Shown here in pieces: positions 23,707 through 32,756 of a stretch of 64,000 nt of DNA. Location of the stretch: assembly GCF_001509555.1 (NCBI RefSeq), contig NZ_LMAS01000006.1:264878-328877 (forward strand). The letters run 5' to 3'. The position numbers and the translations under genes were made by a program. Numbering within the stretch: position 1 is the first letter of the stretch; every line of letters starts with the position of its first letter. Source of the stretch: Bacillus sp. FJAT-29937 (lineage in GTDB: Bacteria; Bacillota; Bacilli; Bacillales; Cytobacillaceae). The notes under the pieces are model-generated. The model worked only from the letters and a program-made list of their open reading frames with translations, was not told the origin of the DNA and made no database searches.

Positions 23707-23965
23707 ATTGGAATTGGCTGACAAAAGGGGGAATCTGGCTGACAACGGTATGGAATTGGCTGACAAAAGGGGAAATCTGGCTGACAAATGCATGGAATTG
23801 GCTGACAAACCGGGAATCAGGTTGAACAACAGCGCGAAATTGGCTGATAAACCGGGAATCAGGTTGAGCAACGGCGCGAAATTGATAGACGACCGGAAAT
23901 CAGACTGAACAACGGCGCGAAATTGATCGACAAACTAGGAATCTGGCCGATAACCGCATCAAATT
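23707..23965. repeat. 21-bp TGGCTGACAAA repeat array A (~11 units)
   Basis: Units of about 21 bp with core ATTGGCTGACAAA or ATCTGGCTGACAA separated by variable A/G-rich decamers. Later units decay to AGGTTGAACAACAGCG. The frame can be read as LADK heptapeptides, but it has no ribosome site and other copies break the frame. Five more arrays occur at 33.9, 51.4, 52.7, 57.7 and 58.9 kb, all in the same orientation. Confidence 0.88.
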
Positions 23966-24158
23966 ATCCAACATACCACGAACTTTTATCAAAACTTAGA
24001 GATTCTTTATAGTAAAAGTGTTATTCCCTATTATAAAGCCGCGTTCCATGCTATGATTATAGGCGGATTGTCAATTTTCGGTTTAGTCATGACCAAAATA
24101 TTGAATGATAGCCCAAATAGAATTTCCTATGGCAGCGATGGAGATGGGAGTGGTATAC

Positions 24159-24404
24159 ATGGTTCCAGGATTTGGACAGCAGGCGTTAATTAGCATCATG
24201 TCACATTTGGTTTTTATTGCTTTAGCCTGGTGGGCTCTCCAAGCATTGCGCATTGATCAGCTATTGCGCCCCAACCGTGTCATGCAGGCAAGAGTACTCT
24301 ACATCCTATTATCGATTGCCATTGGGGCGTCCGTAAGCAACTTTTTCCTAGATTATCTTCTATGGTCGAGGCAATTGCCCCTTATTCTTCAAACCGTACT
24401 TTAA
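24159..24404 (+). CDS. ywzB: DUF1146 membrane protein YwzB
   Basis: An 81-residue protein with two membrane helices, matching YwzB (DUF1146), which lies between atpC and ywmB in B. subtilis. GQQALISIMSHLVFIALAWWALQ and SNFFLDYLLWS are close to the B. subtilis protein as I remember it. I start at ATG 24159 (MVPGFGQQA), eight bases after GGGAG; an in-frame ATG at 24105 would add residues without family support. Function unknown. Confidence 0.8.
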   Translation: MVPGFGQQALISIMSHLVFIALAWWALQALRIDQLLRPNRVMQARVLYILLSIAIGASVSNFFLDYLLWSRQLPLILQTVL

Positions 24405-24719
24405 ATTTAACAAATAGTAGATAATATGGGTCTTCGTACATGTTTTCAATTATCTTATTTTTAAGTACAATTCTATTTGTTGTGCTCTATTTTTGTGTGT
24501 TTAAAAATTGGCATTAAATAGTTAATCCCACATTTGATGATTTTGAATAGGATATAGGAAATTGGGCAATATCCTCAATTTTGCAAAAGCTTCAGTCGCT
24601 ATGAACGTCATGTTCAGTGGCAAAACTTCAGCTTTTCTAATTGTCAAAAAGTGACGACAATTCCCAAGTATGCAGAGCCTCTCCTTGGTAACAATGGTAG
24701 TAAGGGGGAGGAAGCAAAT
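24405..24719 (+). other. ywzB-ywmB spacer
   Basis: AT-rich 315 bp. An imperfect inverted repeat (GCAAAAGCTTCAG ... CTTCAGCTTTTC) lies at about 24585-24640. No convincing gene; a 25-codon hydrophobic frame at 24440-24517 lacks a ribosome site. Confidence 0.4.
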
Positions 24720-25463
24720 ATGAAATACTTGAAGATAATATTAGCAATTGTTGGTATTTTGGGTTTTGTAGTCTTAAACTTTGGGAATAAGACGACTGTG
24801 GCCAAAACTGAGCTCGATCTTATGAAGCTATCCTCAATTTTACAGAACGAAGATATTTTAATCATTGAATGGTCTTTGCATGCAAGAGAAAATATGGAAA
24901 ATCTTCAAAGCGTGGATGAGGTAAAAAAATATACAAAGAACCTCATGAAACAATACCCAAATTGGACTTGGACGAGTAATGATTCGGGCGAAAATTCAGA
25001 AACCGTGGCAGTTTTGAATAAAAATTCCCACACGGAAACGTTAAAGATTCTATCGACCCCCACAAAAAATAAAGTTCAAACGTATGTCATTTATGAAGTG
25101 AAGGGGAATAGCTGGAAGGCTGAATCTGAAAAAGAGATCAACTCTCTCTTAAATGGCAGAATTTCTGACATATTCCACAAAAATACAACAATTTTCTCTT
25201 GTTTGAAAGGCGAATTCAATGGTAAAATTGATAAGACTTTGCCTGATGAAATAAACCAATTATTAACGGCATTTGACGCGAAAAAAATTGAAGGTTTACA
25301 TGAGGAAAATTTCATATCGGCATCCGCCTATTCGACATTGTTTGACAATACTCTTCAAACAAAAGGCAAGGATATGAATTTGCAAATAGGTATACGAAAT
25401 CATGGATTGGGCGGAAAGACTACCCTTGTAGTTGGCACACCCATCCTAACGATTGAATATTAA
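24720..25463 (+). CDS. ywmB: YwmB family protein (DUF1779)
   Basis: A 247-residue protein with an N-terminal signal anchor (residues 1-20), matching YwmB, whose fold resembles TATA-binding protein but whose job is unknown. The position before murA is conserved in bacilli. I use ATG 24720, after GGGGAGG; the upstream in-frame start lacks a ribosome site. Probably faces the outside of the membrane. Confidence 0.78.
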   Translation: MKYLKIILAIVGILGFVVLNFGNKTTVAKTELDLMKLSSILQNEDILIIEWSLHARENMENLQSVDEVKKYTKNLMKQYPNWTWTSNDSGENSETVAVLNKNSHTETLKILSTPTKNKVQTYVIYEVKGNSWKAESEKEINSLLNGRISDIFHKNTTIFSCLKGEFNGKIDKTLPDEINQLLTAFDAKKIEGLHEENFISASAYSTLFDNTLQTKGKDMNLQIGIRNHGLGGKTTLVVGTPILTIEY

Positions 25464-25496
25464 TATAGAGAAATTGGACGCGGAGGGGAATACACT

Positions 25497-26810
25497 TTGG
25501 AAAAAATCATCGTCCGCGGCGGAAATAGGTTAAGCGGTATTGTCAAAGTAGAAGGAGCAAAAAACGCTGTTTTACCGGTTATCGCCGCAACATTATTAGC
25601 AAGTGATGGCAAGAGCGTAATTCGTGATGTACCGACACTCTCCGATGTATACACGATCAATGAAGTATTACGCTATTTAAACGCCGAAGTGGAGTTTAAA
25701 CATAATGAAGTCACTGTTAATGCATCACGAGAATTAAGTGAAGAGGCACCTTTTGAATATGTCCGTAAAATGCGTGCTTCTGTTTTGGTAATGGGATCTC
25801 TGCTTGCCCGTAATGGCCGTGCGCGTGTAGCATTGCCTGGCGGCTGTGCCATTGGATCTCGCCCGATTGATCAGCATTTAAAAGGCTTTGAAGCAATGGG
25901 TGCTACGGTGAAGGTTGGCAATGGATTTATCGAGGCAGAAGCAGCAAATGGCCGCCTGCACGGGGCAAAAATCTATCTGGATTTTCCGAGTGTCGGAGCA
26001 ACGGAAAATATTATGATGGCTGCCACCCTTGCCAATGGAACAACAATTTTAGAAAACGTAGCAAAAGAGCCGGAAATCGTGGATTTAGCGAATTTCCTCA
26101 ATAAAATGGGTGCAAAAGTTAGAGGAGCTGGAACTGGAACGATCCGAATCGAAGGTGTTGACCAATTATTCGGAGCGGAGCACCATATTATTCCTGACCG
26201 AATTGAAGCTGGTACCTTTATGGTGGCTGCTGCAATTACAGGCGGAAATGTGCTTGTCAAAGGCGCTGTTCCTGAACACTCCACTTCATTAATTGCAAAA
26301 ATGGAAGAAATGGGCGTTCTTTTTGTTGAAGAAGCAGATGGCATTCGTGTCATCGGTCCAGAGAAACTAAAGGCAGTTGATATTAAAACAATGCCTCATC
26401 CTGGTTTCCCAACGGATATGCAATCCCAAATGATGGCGTTATTACTCCATGCAAACGGTACAAGTGTGATCACGGAGACTGTATTCGAAAATCGCTTCAT
26501 GCATGTGGAGGAATTCCGCCGTATGAACGCTGATATTAAGATCGAAGGCCGCTCTGTTATTATGAACGGACCATCTAATCTCCAGGGAGCTGAAGTAGCT
26601 GCAACGGATTTACGCGCAGCAGCGGCACTTGTTTTATCTGGATTGGTAGCAGATGGGGTCACTCGTGTAACAGAATTGAAGCATTTAGACCGTGGCTATG
26701 TGGATTTCCACAACAAGCTGGCTGCTCTAGGTGCGGATATTGAGCGAGTGAATGAAATGGACGAAACCGTTTCCCCGGTGGAACGCTATGTTTCGGATAT
26801 GAATGCTTAA
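25497..26810 (+). CDS. murA: UDP-GlcNAc 1-carboxyvinyltransferase
   Basis: A 437-residue cytoplasmic enzyme that adds enolpyruvate from PEP to UDP-GlcNAc, the first committed step of peptidoglycan synthesis and the fosfomycin target. [20 protein letters not shown] is at the N-terminus; the catalytic Cys117 lies in [14 protein letters not shown] start after GGAGGGG. Genome position matches murAA, the essential paralogue in B. subtilis. Confidence 0.97.
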   Translation: MEKIIVRGGNRLSGIVKVEGAKNAVLPVIAATLLASDGKSVIRDVPTLSDVYTINEVLRYLNAEVEFKHNEVTVNASRELSEEAPFEYVRKMRASVLVMGSLLARNGRARVALPGGCAIGSRPIDQHLKGFEAMGATVKVGNGFIEAEAANGRLHGAKIYLDFPSVGATENIMMAATLANGTTILENVAKEPEIVDLANFLNKMGAKVRGAGTGTIRIEGVDQLFGAEHHIIPDRIEAGTFMVAAAITGGNVLVKGAVPEHSTSLIAKMEEMGVLFVEEADGIRVIGPEKLKAVDIKTMPHPGFPTDMQSQMMALLLHANGTSVITETVFENRFMHVEEFRRMNADIKIEGRSVIMNGPSNLQGAEVAATDLRAAAALVLSGLVADGVTRVTELKHLDRGYVDFHNKLAALGADIERVNEMDETVSPVERYVSDMNA

Positions 26811-26842
26811 TTGAATGATGCTAGATAAAACGAATTTTGAGA

Positions 26843-26903
26843 TAAAGCGCAGAATCCGTTCGTCAGACCTCTGACGAGTGGGGGTTGCGTTTTTTCTTTT
26901 TTA
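26843..26903 (+). terminator. Terminator after murA
   Basis: Long imperfect stem centred on CGTCAGA-CC-TCTGACG, extended by AAGCGCAGAATCC / GGGGGTTGCGTTT, then a T-run. Confidence 0.85.
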
Positions 26904-26973
26904 AGGGCCTCTGAACCTCCACCCGAGCTCATGAAGAGCCACCAACCTTTAACATTTTAGATGAAAATTCTTG

Positions 26974-27002
26974 TCATAATAGCCTGTCCACGACCATAAG
27001 AT
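26974..27002 (+). promoter_or_regulatory. Candidate sigma-E promoter of spoIID
   Basis: TCATAAT at 26974-26980, a 14-bp spacer and CATAAGAT at 26995-27002, close to the mother-cell sigma-E pattern (ATA, 14 bp, CATACAAT). spoIID is a classic sigma-E gene in B. subtilis. Confidence 0.6.
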
Positions 27003-27056
27003 TGTGAAGAGACAGACTTCTAAGGGGTCTAAATCACATATTATGGAGGCGTAGTC

Positions 27057-28088
27057 ATGACAAAATTTAAACCTTTCATCGTACTAGGAGCACTGCTTAT
27101 TTTCATTACTCTACTGATTCCTTCTTTATTAGTCCTCCCATTTAAAGACGATCAGGTGACCGGAAAGCTAGGGGAGCGGATAAATAAGGAAGAAAGCAAG
27201 AAGCATACGGCGGAAATCTCTAATGGGCCAGCTGTAGAGGTAGCGGTATTTCGAATGAAAAAAAAGCAGGTGGATACGCTTCCGCTAGAGGATTATGTTG
27301 TCGGGGTAGTAGCATCAGAAATGCCAAGGGCTTTTGAAAAAGAAGCGTTAAAGGCTCAAGCCTTAGCGGCAAGAACGTATATTGTGAATCAAATGATGCG
27401 AGAAAATAAGTCAGAGCTGCCTGATGGAGCGCTTGTCACGGACACGGTGGAGCATCAGGTTTATAAAGATATGGATGAAATCAGAAAAACATTTGGCCCG
27501 GATTTTAAATGGGCGATCGAAAAAATCACAGAAGCGGTCAAGGAAACGAGCGGGCAAATTATCGTTTACGAAGGCTCGCCGATTGACGCCAGCTTCTTTT
27601 CAACAAGCAATGGGTATACCGAGAATTCTGAAGCTATCTGGTTAAACGCAGTCCCTTATTTAAAAAGCGTAGAAAGCCCATGGGACCTGGAATCACCAAA
27701 GTTCAGCAACCAAAAAATATTTACCATTTCAGATTTCGAGAATCGGTTAGGCGTCAAGCTTCCTTCCGATAATACGATCGGCACGATAACAGAAAGAACT
27801 GCGGGAAAGCGTGTCGGTGAGGTTGAAATTAACGGGAAAGTATTCTCAGGTAAAGTGATCAGGGAAAAGCTCGGACTAAGGTCCACAGACTTCACGTGGA
27901 AGCGCCAGGGTGACCAGATCGTCATCAACACGAGGGGATATGGCCACGGGGTCGGCATGAGCCAATACGGGGCAAATGGGATGGCCTCAGAAGGCAAAAC
28001 CTACAAGGACATCATTTCTTACTACTATAAAGGTGTGGAAATTGCTAATTCGGAAAACTACCTTACTAAAGTTTTGGCTAAAAAATAG
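27057..28088 (+). CDS. spoIID: Stage II sporulation protein D
   Basis: A 343-residue membrane-anchored lytic transglycosylase of the DMP engulfment complex. One N-terminal helix (residues 8-28) precedes the SpoIID domain; the catalytic Glu88 sits in VVASEMPRAF, followed by KAQALAARTYI, and GYGHGVGMSQYGANGMA is the C-terminal signature. It denudes glycan stripped by SpoIIP at the septum. ATG after ATGGAGGCG. Confidence 0.96.
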   Translation: MTKFKPFIVLGALLIFITLLIPSLLVLPFKDDQVTGKLGERINKEESKKHTAEISNGPAVEVAVFRMKKKQVDTLPLEDYVVGVVASEMPRAFEKEALKAQALAARTYIVNQMMRENKSELPDGALVTDTVEHQVYKDMDEIRKTFGPDFKWAIEKITEAVKETSGQIIVYEGSPIDASFFSTSNGYTENSEAIWLNAVPYLKSVESPWDLESPKFSNQKIFTISDFENRLGVKLPSDNTIGTITERTAGKRVGEVEINGKVFSGKVIREKLGLRSTDFTWKRQGDQIVINTRGYGHGVGMSQYGANGMASEGKTYKDIISYYYKGVEIANSENYLTKVLAKK

Positions 28089-28090
28089 AT

Positions 28091-28136
28091 ATGAATGAAA
28101 AAACCAAATCGCGTCTGATTTGGTTTTTTCTATTCA
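28091..28136 (+). terminator. Terminator after spoIID
   Basis: Perfect stem AAAAAACCAAATC / GATTTGGTTTTTT with a 6-base loop; the arms extend to ATGAAT / ATTCAT. Confidence 0.93.
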
Positions 28137-28141
28137 TGATG

Positions 28142-28345
28142 GGATTGGCGGACAGCCGTTCCGTTAATTCGATAAAAATGGGGTCATTTCTTATGTTTGC
28201 GGACATGGGTTCCGTAATTTTGTAAAAAAGCAGTAATTTGCCTGTATTTTTCGTAAATAAGGTCCACTGTGTCCGCTTGAACCAAAATTATGGTCATTTC
28301 ATGCAAATAGCTGACTCCATGTCCGATTAAGATTGGGCGAACCGT
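28142..28345. repeat. Degenerate GCGGACA...TTCCGT repeat region
   Basis: Two diverged direct copies (TTGCGGACA, GTTCCGTTAATT, AAAAA-rich tract) and a third inverted trace (GTGTCCGCTTGAACC) lie in the 459-bp spoIID-spoIIQ spacer. Units of about 60 bp. No gene seen. Confidence 0.45.
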
Positions 28346-28498
28346 GTTTATGGGGTGAACAGCCTGGTGTGTGGGTTTGGGCAGTTCTTTTTTATGCCCA
28401 AAAGAACGCCATTTATCCCAGGGAAAATTTATTTTTAAATAATGAATAATTTCTTTTATTATGTCGAAAAATAATCCAAAAAATATTTTTGCGTGGAT

Positions 28499-28527
28499 GT
28501 ATATAATTCTTCTAATCTGTTCAGAAT
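28499..28527 (+). promoter_or_regulatory. Candidate sigma-F promoter of spoIIQ
   Basis: GTATA at 28499-28503, 15 bp, then GTTCAGAAT, resembling the forespore sigma-F pattern. spoIIQ is sigma-F dependent in B. subtilis. Confidence 0.4.
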
Positions 28528-28547
28528 GATTGCTGAGGTGATGATAA

Positions 28548-29408
28548 ATGAGAGAGGAAGAAAAGAAACGATCTTCTCAAAATTCCAGCTTTAAGCGCTT
28601 TTTCAAAAAGCGTTGGGCATTCCCAGCGATCTACATTGCAGCAGCAGCAATCATTCTAACCGGGGTTCTTTGGTACCAAAACGCGAATAATAATTCAGCG
28701 AATCCAGATAGCGTGGATAATACCGCTACCGACGTACCGGGGAAAAAGTTTAACGAACCAGCAATCGAAGTAAACCGATCTATGGAAAACATCATGATGC
28801 CTGTAAAAGATGTCGACGCATCAGTCATTCAAAGACCATTCTATGACGCAGATGCGAAAGCAGAAGAACAGGAAGCAGCACTTGTTTTATACCAAAACCA
28901 ATATCACCAAAACACAGGTATCAATATTGGGATGAAGGATGGAGAAACATTTGATGTCGTTGCATCCTTAAGTGGAACGGTTACGAAGATTGAAGAAGAT
29001 GTGCTGTTGGGAAATGTCATTGAAATTGAACATGACAAAGGAATTGTAACACAGTATCAAGCTGTTAAAGAGATCAGTGTCGAGGTTGGCAGTCAGGTTA
29101 AGCAAGGCCAAGTGATTGCAAAAGCTGGTGAAAGCATGTTTGATGCGGAAGCAGGTGTCCACGTACACTTCGAAATTCGCAAGGATAACGTTGCGCTTAA
29201 CCCGCATGATTACTTCCAAAAGCCATTAAGCACATTACAAGAGCTTAGTGCGGAAGATGAAACGAAAGCATCTGATGATCAAGATGCTGTAGATGAAAAA
29301 GCCTCTGAGGAAGATTCAGAAAAAGGTACAAACGATGATGAGAAAGATTCCGAAGAAGACACGAATAGCGAAACAGAACAAAATTCTAAGGATTCTTCAA
29401 ACGCATAA
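28548..29408 (+). CDS. spoIIQ: Stage II sporulation protein Q (LytM/M23 fold)
   Basis: A 286-residue forespore membrane protein that pairs with SpoIIIAH across the intermembrane space. One membrane helix (about residues 23-44) precedes an M23 domain (about 120-225). The first zinc motif is broken (HQNTGINIG, Asn where Asp is needed) while HVHFEI remains, so the domain is probably non-catalytic, as in B. subtilis. The last ~50 residues are an acidic Glu/Asp/Ser/Lys tail longer than I would expect. ATG after GAGGTGAT. Confidence 0.92.
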   Translation: MREEEKKRSSQNSSFKRFFKKRWAFPAIYIAAAAIILTGVLWYQNANNNSANPDSVDNTATDVPGKKFNEPAIEVNRSMENIMMPVKDVDASVIQRPFYDADAKAEEQEAALVLYQNQYHQNTGINIGMKDGETFDVVASLSGTVTKIEEDVLLGNVIEIEHDKGIVTQYQAVKEISVEVGSQVKQGQVIAKAGESMFDAEAGVHVHFEIRKDNVALNPHDYFQKPLSTLQELSAEDETKASDDQDAVDEKASEEDSEKGTNDDEKDSEEDTNSETEQNSKDSSNA

Positions 29409-29415
29409 TATAAGC

Positions 29416-29446
29416 TAAAGCCTGCCGATTCGGCGGGCTTTTTGGC
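29416..29446 (+). terminator. Terminator after spoIIQ
   Basis: Stem AAGCCTGCCG / CGGCGGGCTT closed by ATT, then TTTTT. Confidence 0.88.
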
Positions 29447-29968
29447 GTTTTGGCCCGCAGACTATTACTGACAGGAAATTTCCTCAATCGACAATTTCTC
29501 GGGAAATATCCGGTAAAAGCTCATTTTCCTACAAAAACCCCCTTTGATCTGAAGTGAGCCTGTGAAGTAACACCCATTGATAATTTTTAAAATATGTCCC
29601 CTTAAAAACTGTCAGTCCAATACCGAAAACACAATATTTTTAGTCAAATTCTCCCGATAAATACTAAATCTTCAAAAAACTTTCACAATACCTTGTCCCT
29701 AATGTGTTTTTCGTGCATATATCAGCAACCAAGCTAATAGACTGATACAAACCTGACAAAGAGAGTGGTTGAGGTGAGGAGTCGTTTTGCAGATAGTATT
29801 GAATGTGCCTTAGGACATGTTTATTCACCGCAAGCTCAGAAAGTAAACGCTTTCTGCCGTATGGAGAATTCTCCGAACATTGCCGCCATGCGGAACAGAG
29901 TATAGATCAAAGCGAAAAGCGAGTCTCATTTCGCACTTCTCACATCCAATTTAGGGAGGGCGAGTGGT
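29447..29968 (+). promoter_or_regulatory. Long leader region of spoIIID
   Basis: About 520 bp without a supported gene. A palindromic AGTAAACGCTTTCT at 29842-29855 matches 12 of 14 positions of a CcpA cre site, and GGAGAATTCTCC at 29863-29874 is a perfect palindrome. Small hairpins crowd 29840-29940, so the transcript 5' end may be structured. I could not place a good sigma-E promoter. Confidence 0.35.
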
Positions 29969-30241
29969 GTGCACGATTACATCAAAGAGAGAACTATCAA
30001 GATTGGAAAGTATATCGTGGAGACGAGAAAAACAGTTCGCGTTATCGCGAAGGAGTTTGGCGTATCCAAAAGTACAGTCCATAAAGACTTAACAGAAAGA
30101 CTACCTGAGATTAACCCTGAACTGGCGAATGAAGTGAAGGAAATTCTAGATTATCATAAATCAATCCGACATTTACGCGGGGGAGAAGCCACAAAAATGA
30201 AATATAAGAAAGAAGAAGTCGAAGGGGAGGTCATAAAATAA
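29969..30241 (+). CDS. spoIIID: Sporulation transcription factor SpoIIID
   Basis: A 90-residue mother-cell DNA-binding protein that activates or represses many sigma-E genes and helps turn on sigK. The helix-turn-helix (TVRVIAKEFGVSKSTVHKDLTERL, about residues 22-45) and the basic C-terminal helix (KMKYKKEE) are intact. GTG start after AGGGAGGG. Confidence 0.95.
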   Translation: MHDYIKERTIKIGKYIVETRKTVRVIAKEFGVSKSTVHKDLTERLPEINPELANEVKEILDYHKSIRHLRGGEATKMKYKKEEVEGEVIK

Positions 30242-30283
30242 AGAACCCTTATGAGAGAGCCAAAAACCAATAAGTTAAGGAAA

Positions 30284-30317
30284 AACAATCAGCCTTGAAA
30301 TAGCTGGTTGTTTTTTT
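30284..30317 (+). terminator. Terminator after spoIIID
   Basis: Stem AACAATCAGC / GCTGGTTGTT, 9-base loop, T-run. Confidence 0.88.
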
Positions 30318-30732
30318 AGTGGTGGGAATGGGGGGGGATTTAGGGACAGTCGCTTGCTCAAACCCCATTTTAGTATGCTATTCACATGAACTTTTCATAA
30401 AAAGTCTCCCCCCTCCCCTCTTCCGACAAAAAACTTCAAAAACCCACACATATTCTGACAAAAAATTATTTAATTCGCCTTGAGTGTGGTAGAATATAGA
30501 ATTAGGATAGAACTTGATTCGTATAATCCAAAAGGTCTACAACTAGATGAGTTAAGGTAAGTGGAATGCTTCAATTTTCCGAGGCATAGAAATGTAAAAT
30601 TTAAAGCGAGGTTCGCTTGATATAGCTAAATACATAAGGCGTGTACTGGGCTGACCCGGCCTGGTGCTTAATTATGTCCATGAGCAAGTGGCGGACAATG
30701 CAGGCCAGTAGTCAAGGAGGAAAGATGAGAGA
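30318..30732 (+). promoter_or_regulatory. mbl upstream region
   Basis: About 415 bp. A possible sigma-A promoter is TTGAGT (30480-30485), 17 bp, TAGGAT (30503-30508), with alternative -10 boxes TAGAAT and TATAGAAT overlapping it. The ~210-base leader that would follow has GC-rich complementary patches near 30640-30700 (GGGCTGACCCGGCCTGG) but no riboswitch I recognise. Confidence 0.35.
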
Positions 30733-31734
30733 ATGTTTGCAAGGGATATTGGGATTGACTTAGGAACGGCTAACGTGCTGATTCACGTGAAGGGCCGCGG
30801 AATTGTTTTGAATGAACCGTCTGTGGTGGCAATTGATAAGAACACGAATAAGGTGTTGGCAGTAGGTGAGGAAGCGCGCAGAATGGTTGGACGGACGCCT
30901 GGCAACATCGCAGCGATTCGCCCGCTAAGAGATGGAGTCATTGCTGACTTCGATGTAACAGAAGCGATGTTGAAGCATTTTATTAACCAACTGAATGTGA
31001 AGGGCTTTTTATCGAAGCCGCGTATTTTAATCTGCTGCCCAACGAACATCACAAGTGTGGAGCAGAAGGCGATTAAAGAAGCGGCAGAAAAGAGCGGCGG
31101 GAAGAAGATCTATTTAGAGGAAGAGCCTAAGGTAGCCGCGATTGGCGCTGGTATGGATATCTTCCAGCCAAGCGGAAACATGGTCGTTGACATCGGTGGA
31201 GGAACGACAGATGTGGCGGTTTTATCGATGGGCGACATCGTAACATCTTCTTCAATTAAAATGGCAGGAGATGCCTTCGATAGTGAAATTCTGCAATATA
31301 TTAAGCGCGAGTACAAGCTATTAATCGGGGAAAGAACGGCTGAGAATATTAAAACAACCATTGGAACCGTATTCCCTGGTTCAAAGAACGAGGAATTGGA
31401 TATTCGCGGGCGCGATATGGTTTCAGGCCTTCCAAGAACGATCACCGTTCGTTCAGATGAAATTGAACGTGCTTTAAGAGAATCTGTTGCGGTTATCGTA
31501 CAGGCGGCAAAGAGTGTGCTTGAACGGACGCCACCTGAATTATCTGCTGATATCATCGATCGCGGGGTTATTCTAACAGGAGGCGGCGCACTTCTCCACG
31601 GCATTGACACCCTTCTTGCCGAGGAATTGAAAGTGCCAGTCCTGATAGCAGAAAACCCAATGGATTGCGTAGCGATTGGAACGGGGATTATGCTAGATAA
31701 TATTGATAAGCTTCCGAAGCGCAAGCTGGGATAA
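30733..31734 (+). CDS. mbl: MreB-like cell-shape protein Mbl
   Basis: A 333-residue bacterial actin that directs lateral-wall synthesis. The phosphate-1 motif DIGIDLGTANVLIHVKGRGI, the DIGGGTTDVAVLS phosphate-2 motif and the adenosine motif LTGGGALLHGID are intact. The spoIIID-mbl-flhO-flhP order identifies it as Mbl rather than MreB or MreBH. AAGGAGGAAAG ribosome site. Confidence 0.95.
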   Translation: MFARDIGIDLGTANVLIHVKGRGIVLNEPSVVAIDKNTNKVLAVGEEARRMVGRTPGNIAAIRPLRDGVIADFDVTEAMLKHFINQLNVKGFLSKPRILICCPTNITSVEQKAIKEAAEKSGGKKIYLEEEPKVAAIGAGMDIFQPSGNMVVDIGGGTTDVAVLSMGDIVTSSSIKMAGDAFDSEILQYIKREYKLLIGERTAENIKTTIGTVFPGSKNEELDIRGRDMVSGLPRTITVRSDEIERALRESVAVIVQAAKSVLERTPPELSADIIDRGVILTGGGALLHGIDTLLAEELKVPVLIAENPMDCVAIGTGIMLDNIDKLPKRKLG

Positions 31735-31741
31735 ATTTTTA

Positions 31742-31785
31742 TGAATCGAGTATGAAATCAGCAGGGTTTTGTACTCGATTTTTTA
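31742..31785 (+). terminator. Terminator after mbl
   Basis: AATCGAGTA / TACTCGATT stem (loop ~19) followed by TTTTTT. Confidence 0.8.
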
Positions 31786-31907
31786 TCAGAAAGCGGCTTT
31801 AGAAAATGGTAAAATAATAGTATCTGCACTATTTAATATTACAGATTTTTTCTATAATAGAAGTAATGCTAAAGAATAGGCGATTATACATATTATGAGG
31901 TGGACTT

Positions 31908-32729
31908 ATGTTCAGAGGGTTTTATACAGTGGCCTCCGGGATGCTGGCGCAGCAGAAAAGGACAGAAATGCTGACGAATAATATGGCAAATGCGAATACA
32001 CCAGGATTTAAGGCGGATCAATCTGCCTTGCGTGCGTTTCCGGAAATGCTTTTGCAGCGATTTGATCAGGAAGTAATCCCAACGGAAGAAGGCCTTCGTC
32101 TGCCATTCAACCGCAGAATTGGCGCTTTGAATACAGGCGTTTATATGCAGGAAACAATGCCGGCTTTTTTGCAGGGCGATTTAAAGGAAACAGGCATTCA
32201 AACGGACATGGCGTTAATCGATGTGTCTATGCCTGCTAATGGCAGTGTGTTTTTTACAGTGGCGGGTCCGAACGGGGAACGGCAATATACGAGAAACGGA
32301 AACTTTACTGTAGATGGACAAGGCTTTTTAACGACCGCAAGCGGCCATTTTGTATTGGATGAAGCGGGGAATCGCATTCAGTTGACTAGTGATCGATTTA
32401 CGCTGAATGAAAATGGTATGCTGACGGGTGAAGGCGGAGAAACCGCAAGACTGGGAATCGCATTCGCTGAGGACGCAAATCGCCTTATGAAGCAAGGAGA
32501 CGGGTTATTTCGGACAGAGGACGGCAATCCGCTGGCAAATGCTTATAATGCCGCAGGAGCTCAATTTAAGCTTCAGCAAGGGTTTGTAGAGCGTTCTAAT
32601 GTGGATGTTGGAAGAACGATGACAGAAATGCTATCCGCCTACAGATCGTTCGAGGCGAATCAGAAGGTGCTGCAAGCTTATGACCGGAGTATGGAAAAAG
32701 CAGCGAATGAAATTGGGCGTATCGGGTAA
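31908..32729 (+). CDS. flhO: Flagellar rod protein FlhO
   Basis: A 273-residue FlgF/FlgG-type distal rod protein. The N-terminal rod motif (LTNNMANANTPGFKADQSA) and the C-terminal YRSFEANQKVLQAYDRSMEKA helix, which pack as a coiled coil in the rod, are visible. A good TATAAT -10 at about 31852 lies upstream, with a weak -35. Forms a two-gene operon with flhP. Confidence 0.92.
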   Translation: MFRGFYTVASGMLAQQKRTEMLTNNMANANTPGFKADQSALRAFPEMLLQRFDQEVIPTEEGLRLPFNRRIGALNTGVYMQETMPAFLQGDLKETGIQTDMALIDVSMPANGSVFFTVAGPNGERQYTRNGNFTVDGQGFLTTASGHFVLDEAGNRIQLTSDRFTLNENGMLTGEGGETARLGIAFAEDANRLMKQGDGLFRTEDGNPLANAYNAAGAQFKLQQGFVERSNVDVGRTMTEMLSAYRSFEANQKVLQAYDRSMEKAANEIGRIG

Positions 32730-32756
32730 AGTTTTTCCGGCAAAGGGGGATGAACG

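Noticed and set aside
23708-23908. 66-codon frame of LADK heptapeptide repeats
   Set aside because: It is a translation of the 21-bp spacer repeat. No ribosome site, and the same repeat at the five other loci does not keep a reading frame.
24440-24517. 25-codon hydrophobic peptide between ywzB and ywmB
   Set aside because: No ribosome site; short AT-rich frames with Phe/Leu/Ile codons are expected by chance.
29700-29790. Sigma-E promoter for spoIIID
   Set aside because: GCATATAT and GATACAAA look right singly but are 22 bp apart, too far for the 14-bp spacing.
29803-30084. 93-codon frame across the spoIIID start
   Set aside because: Overlaps spoIIID in another frame; no family resemblance.
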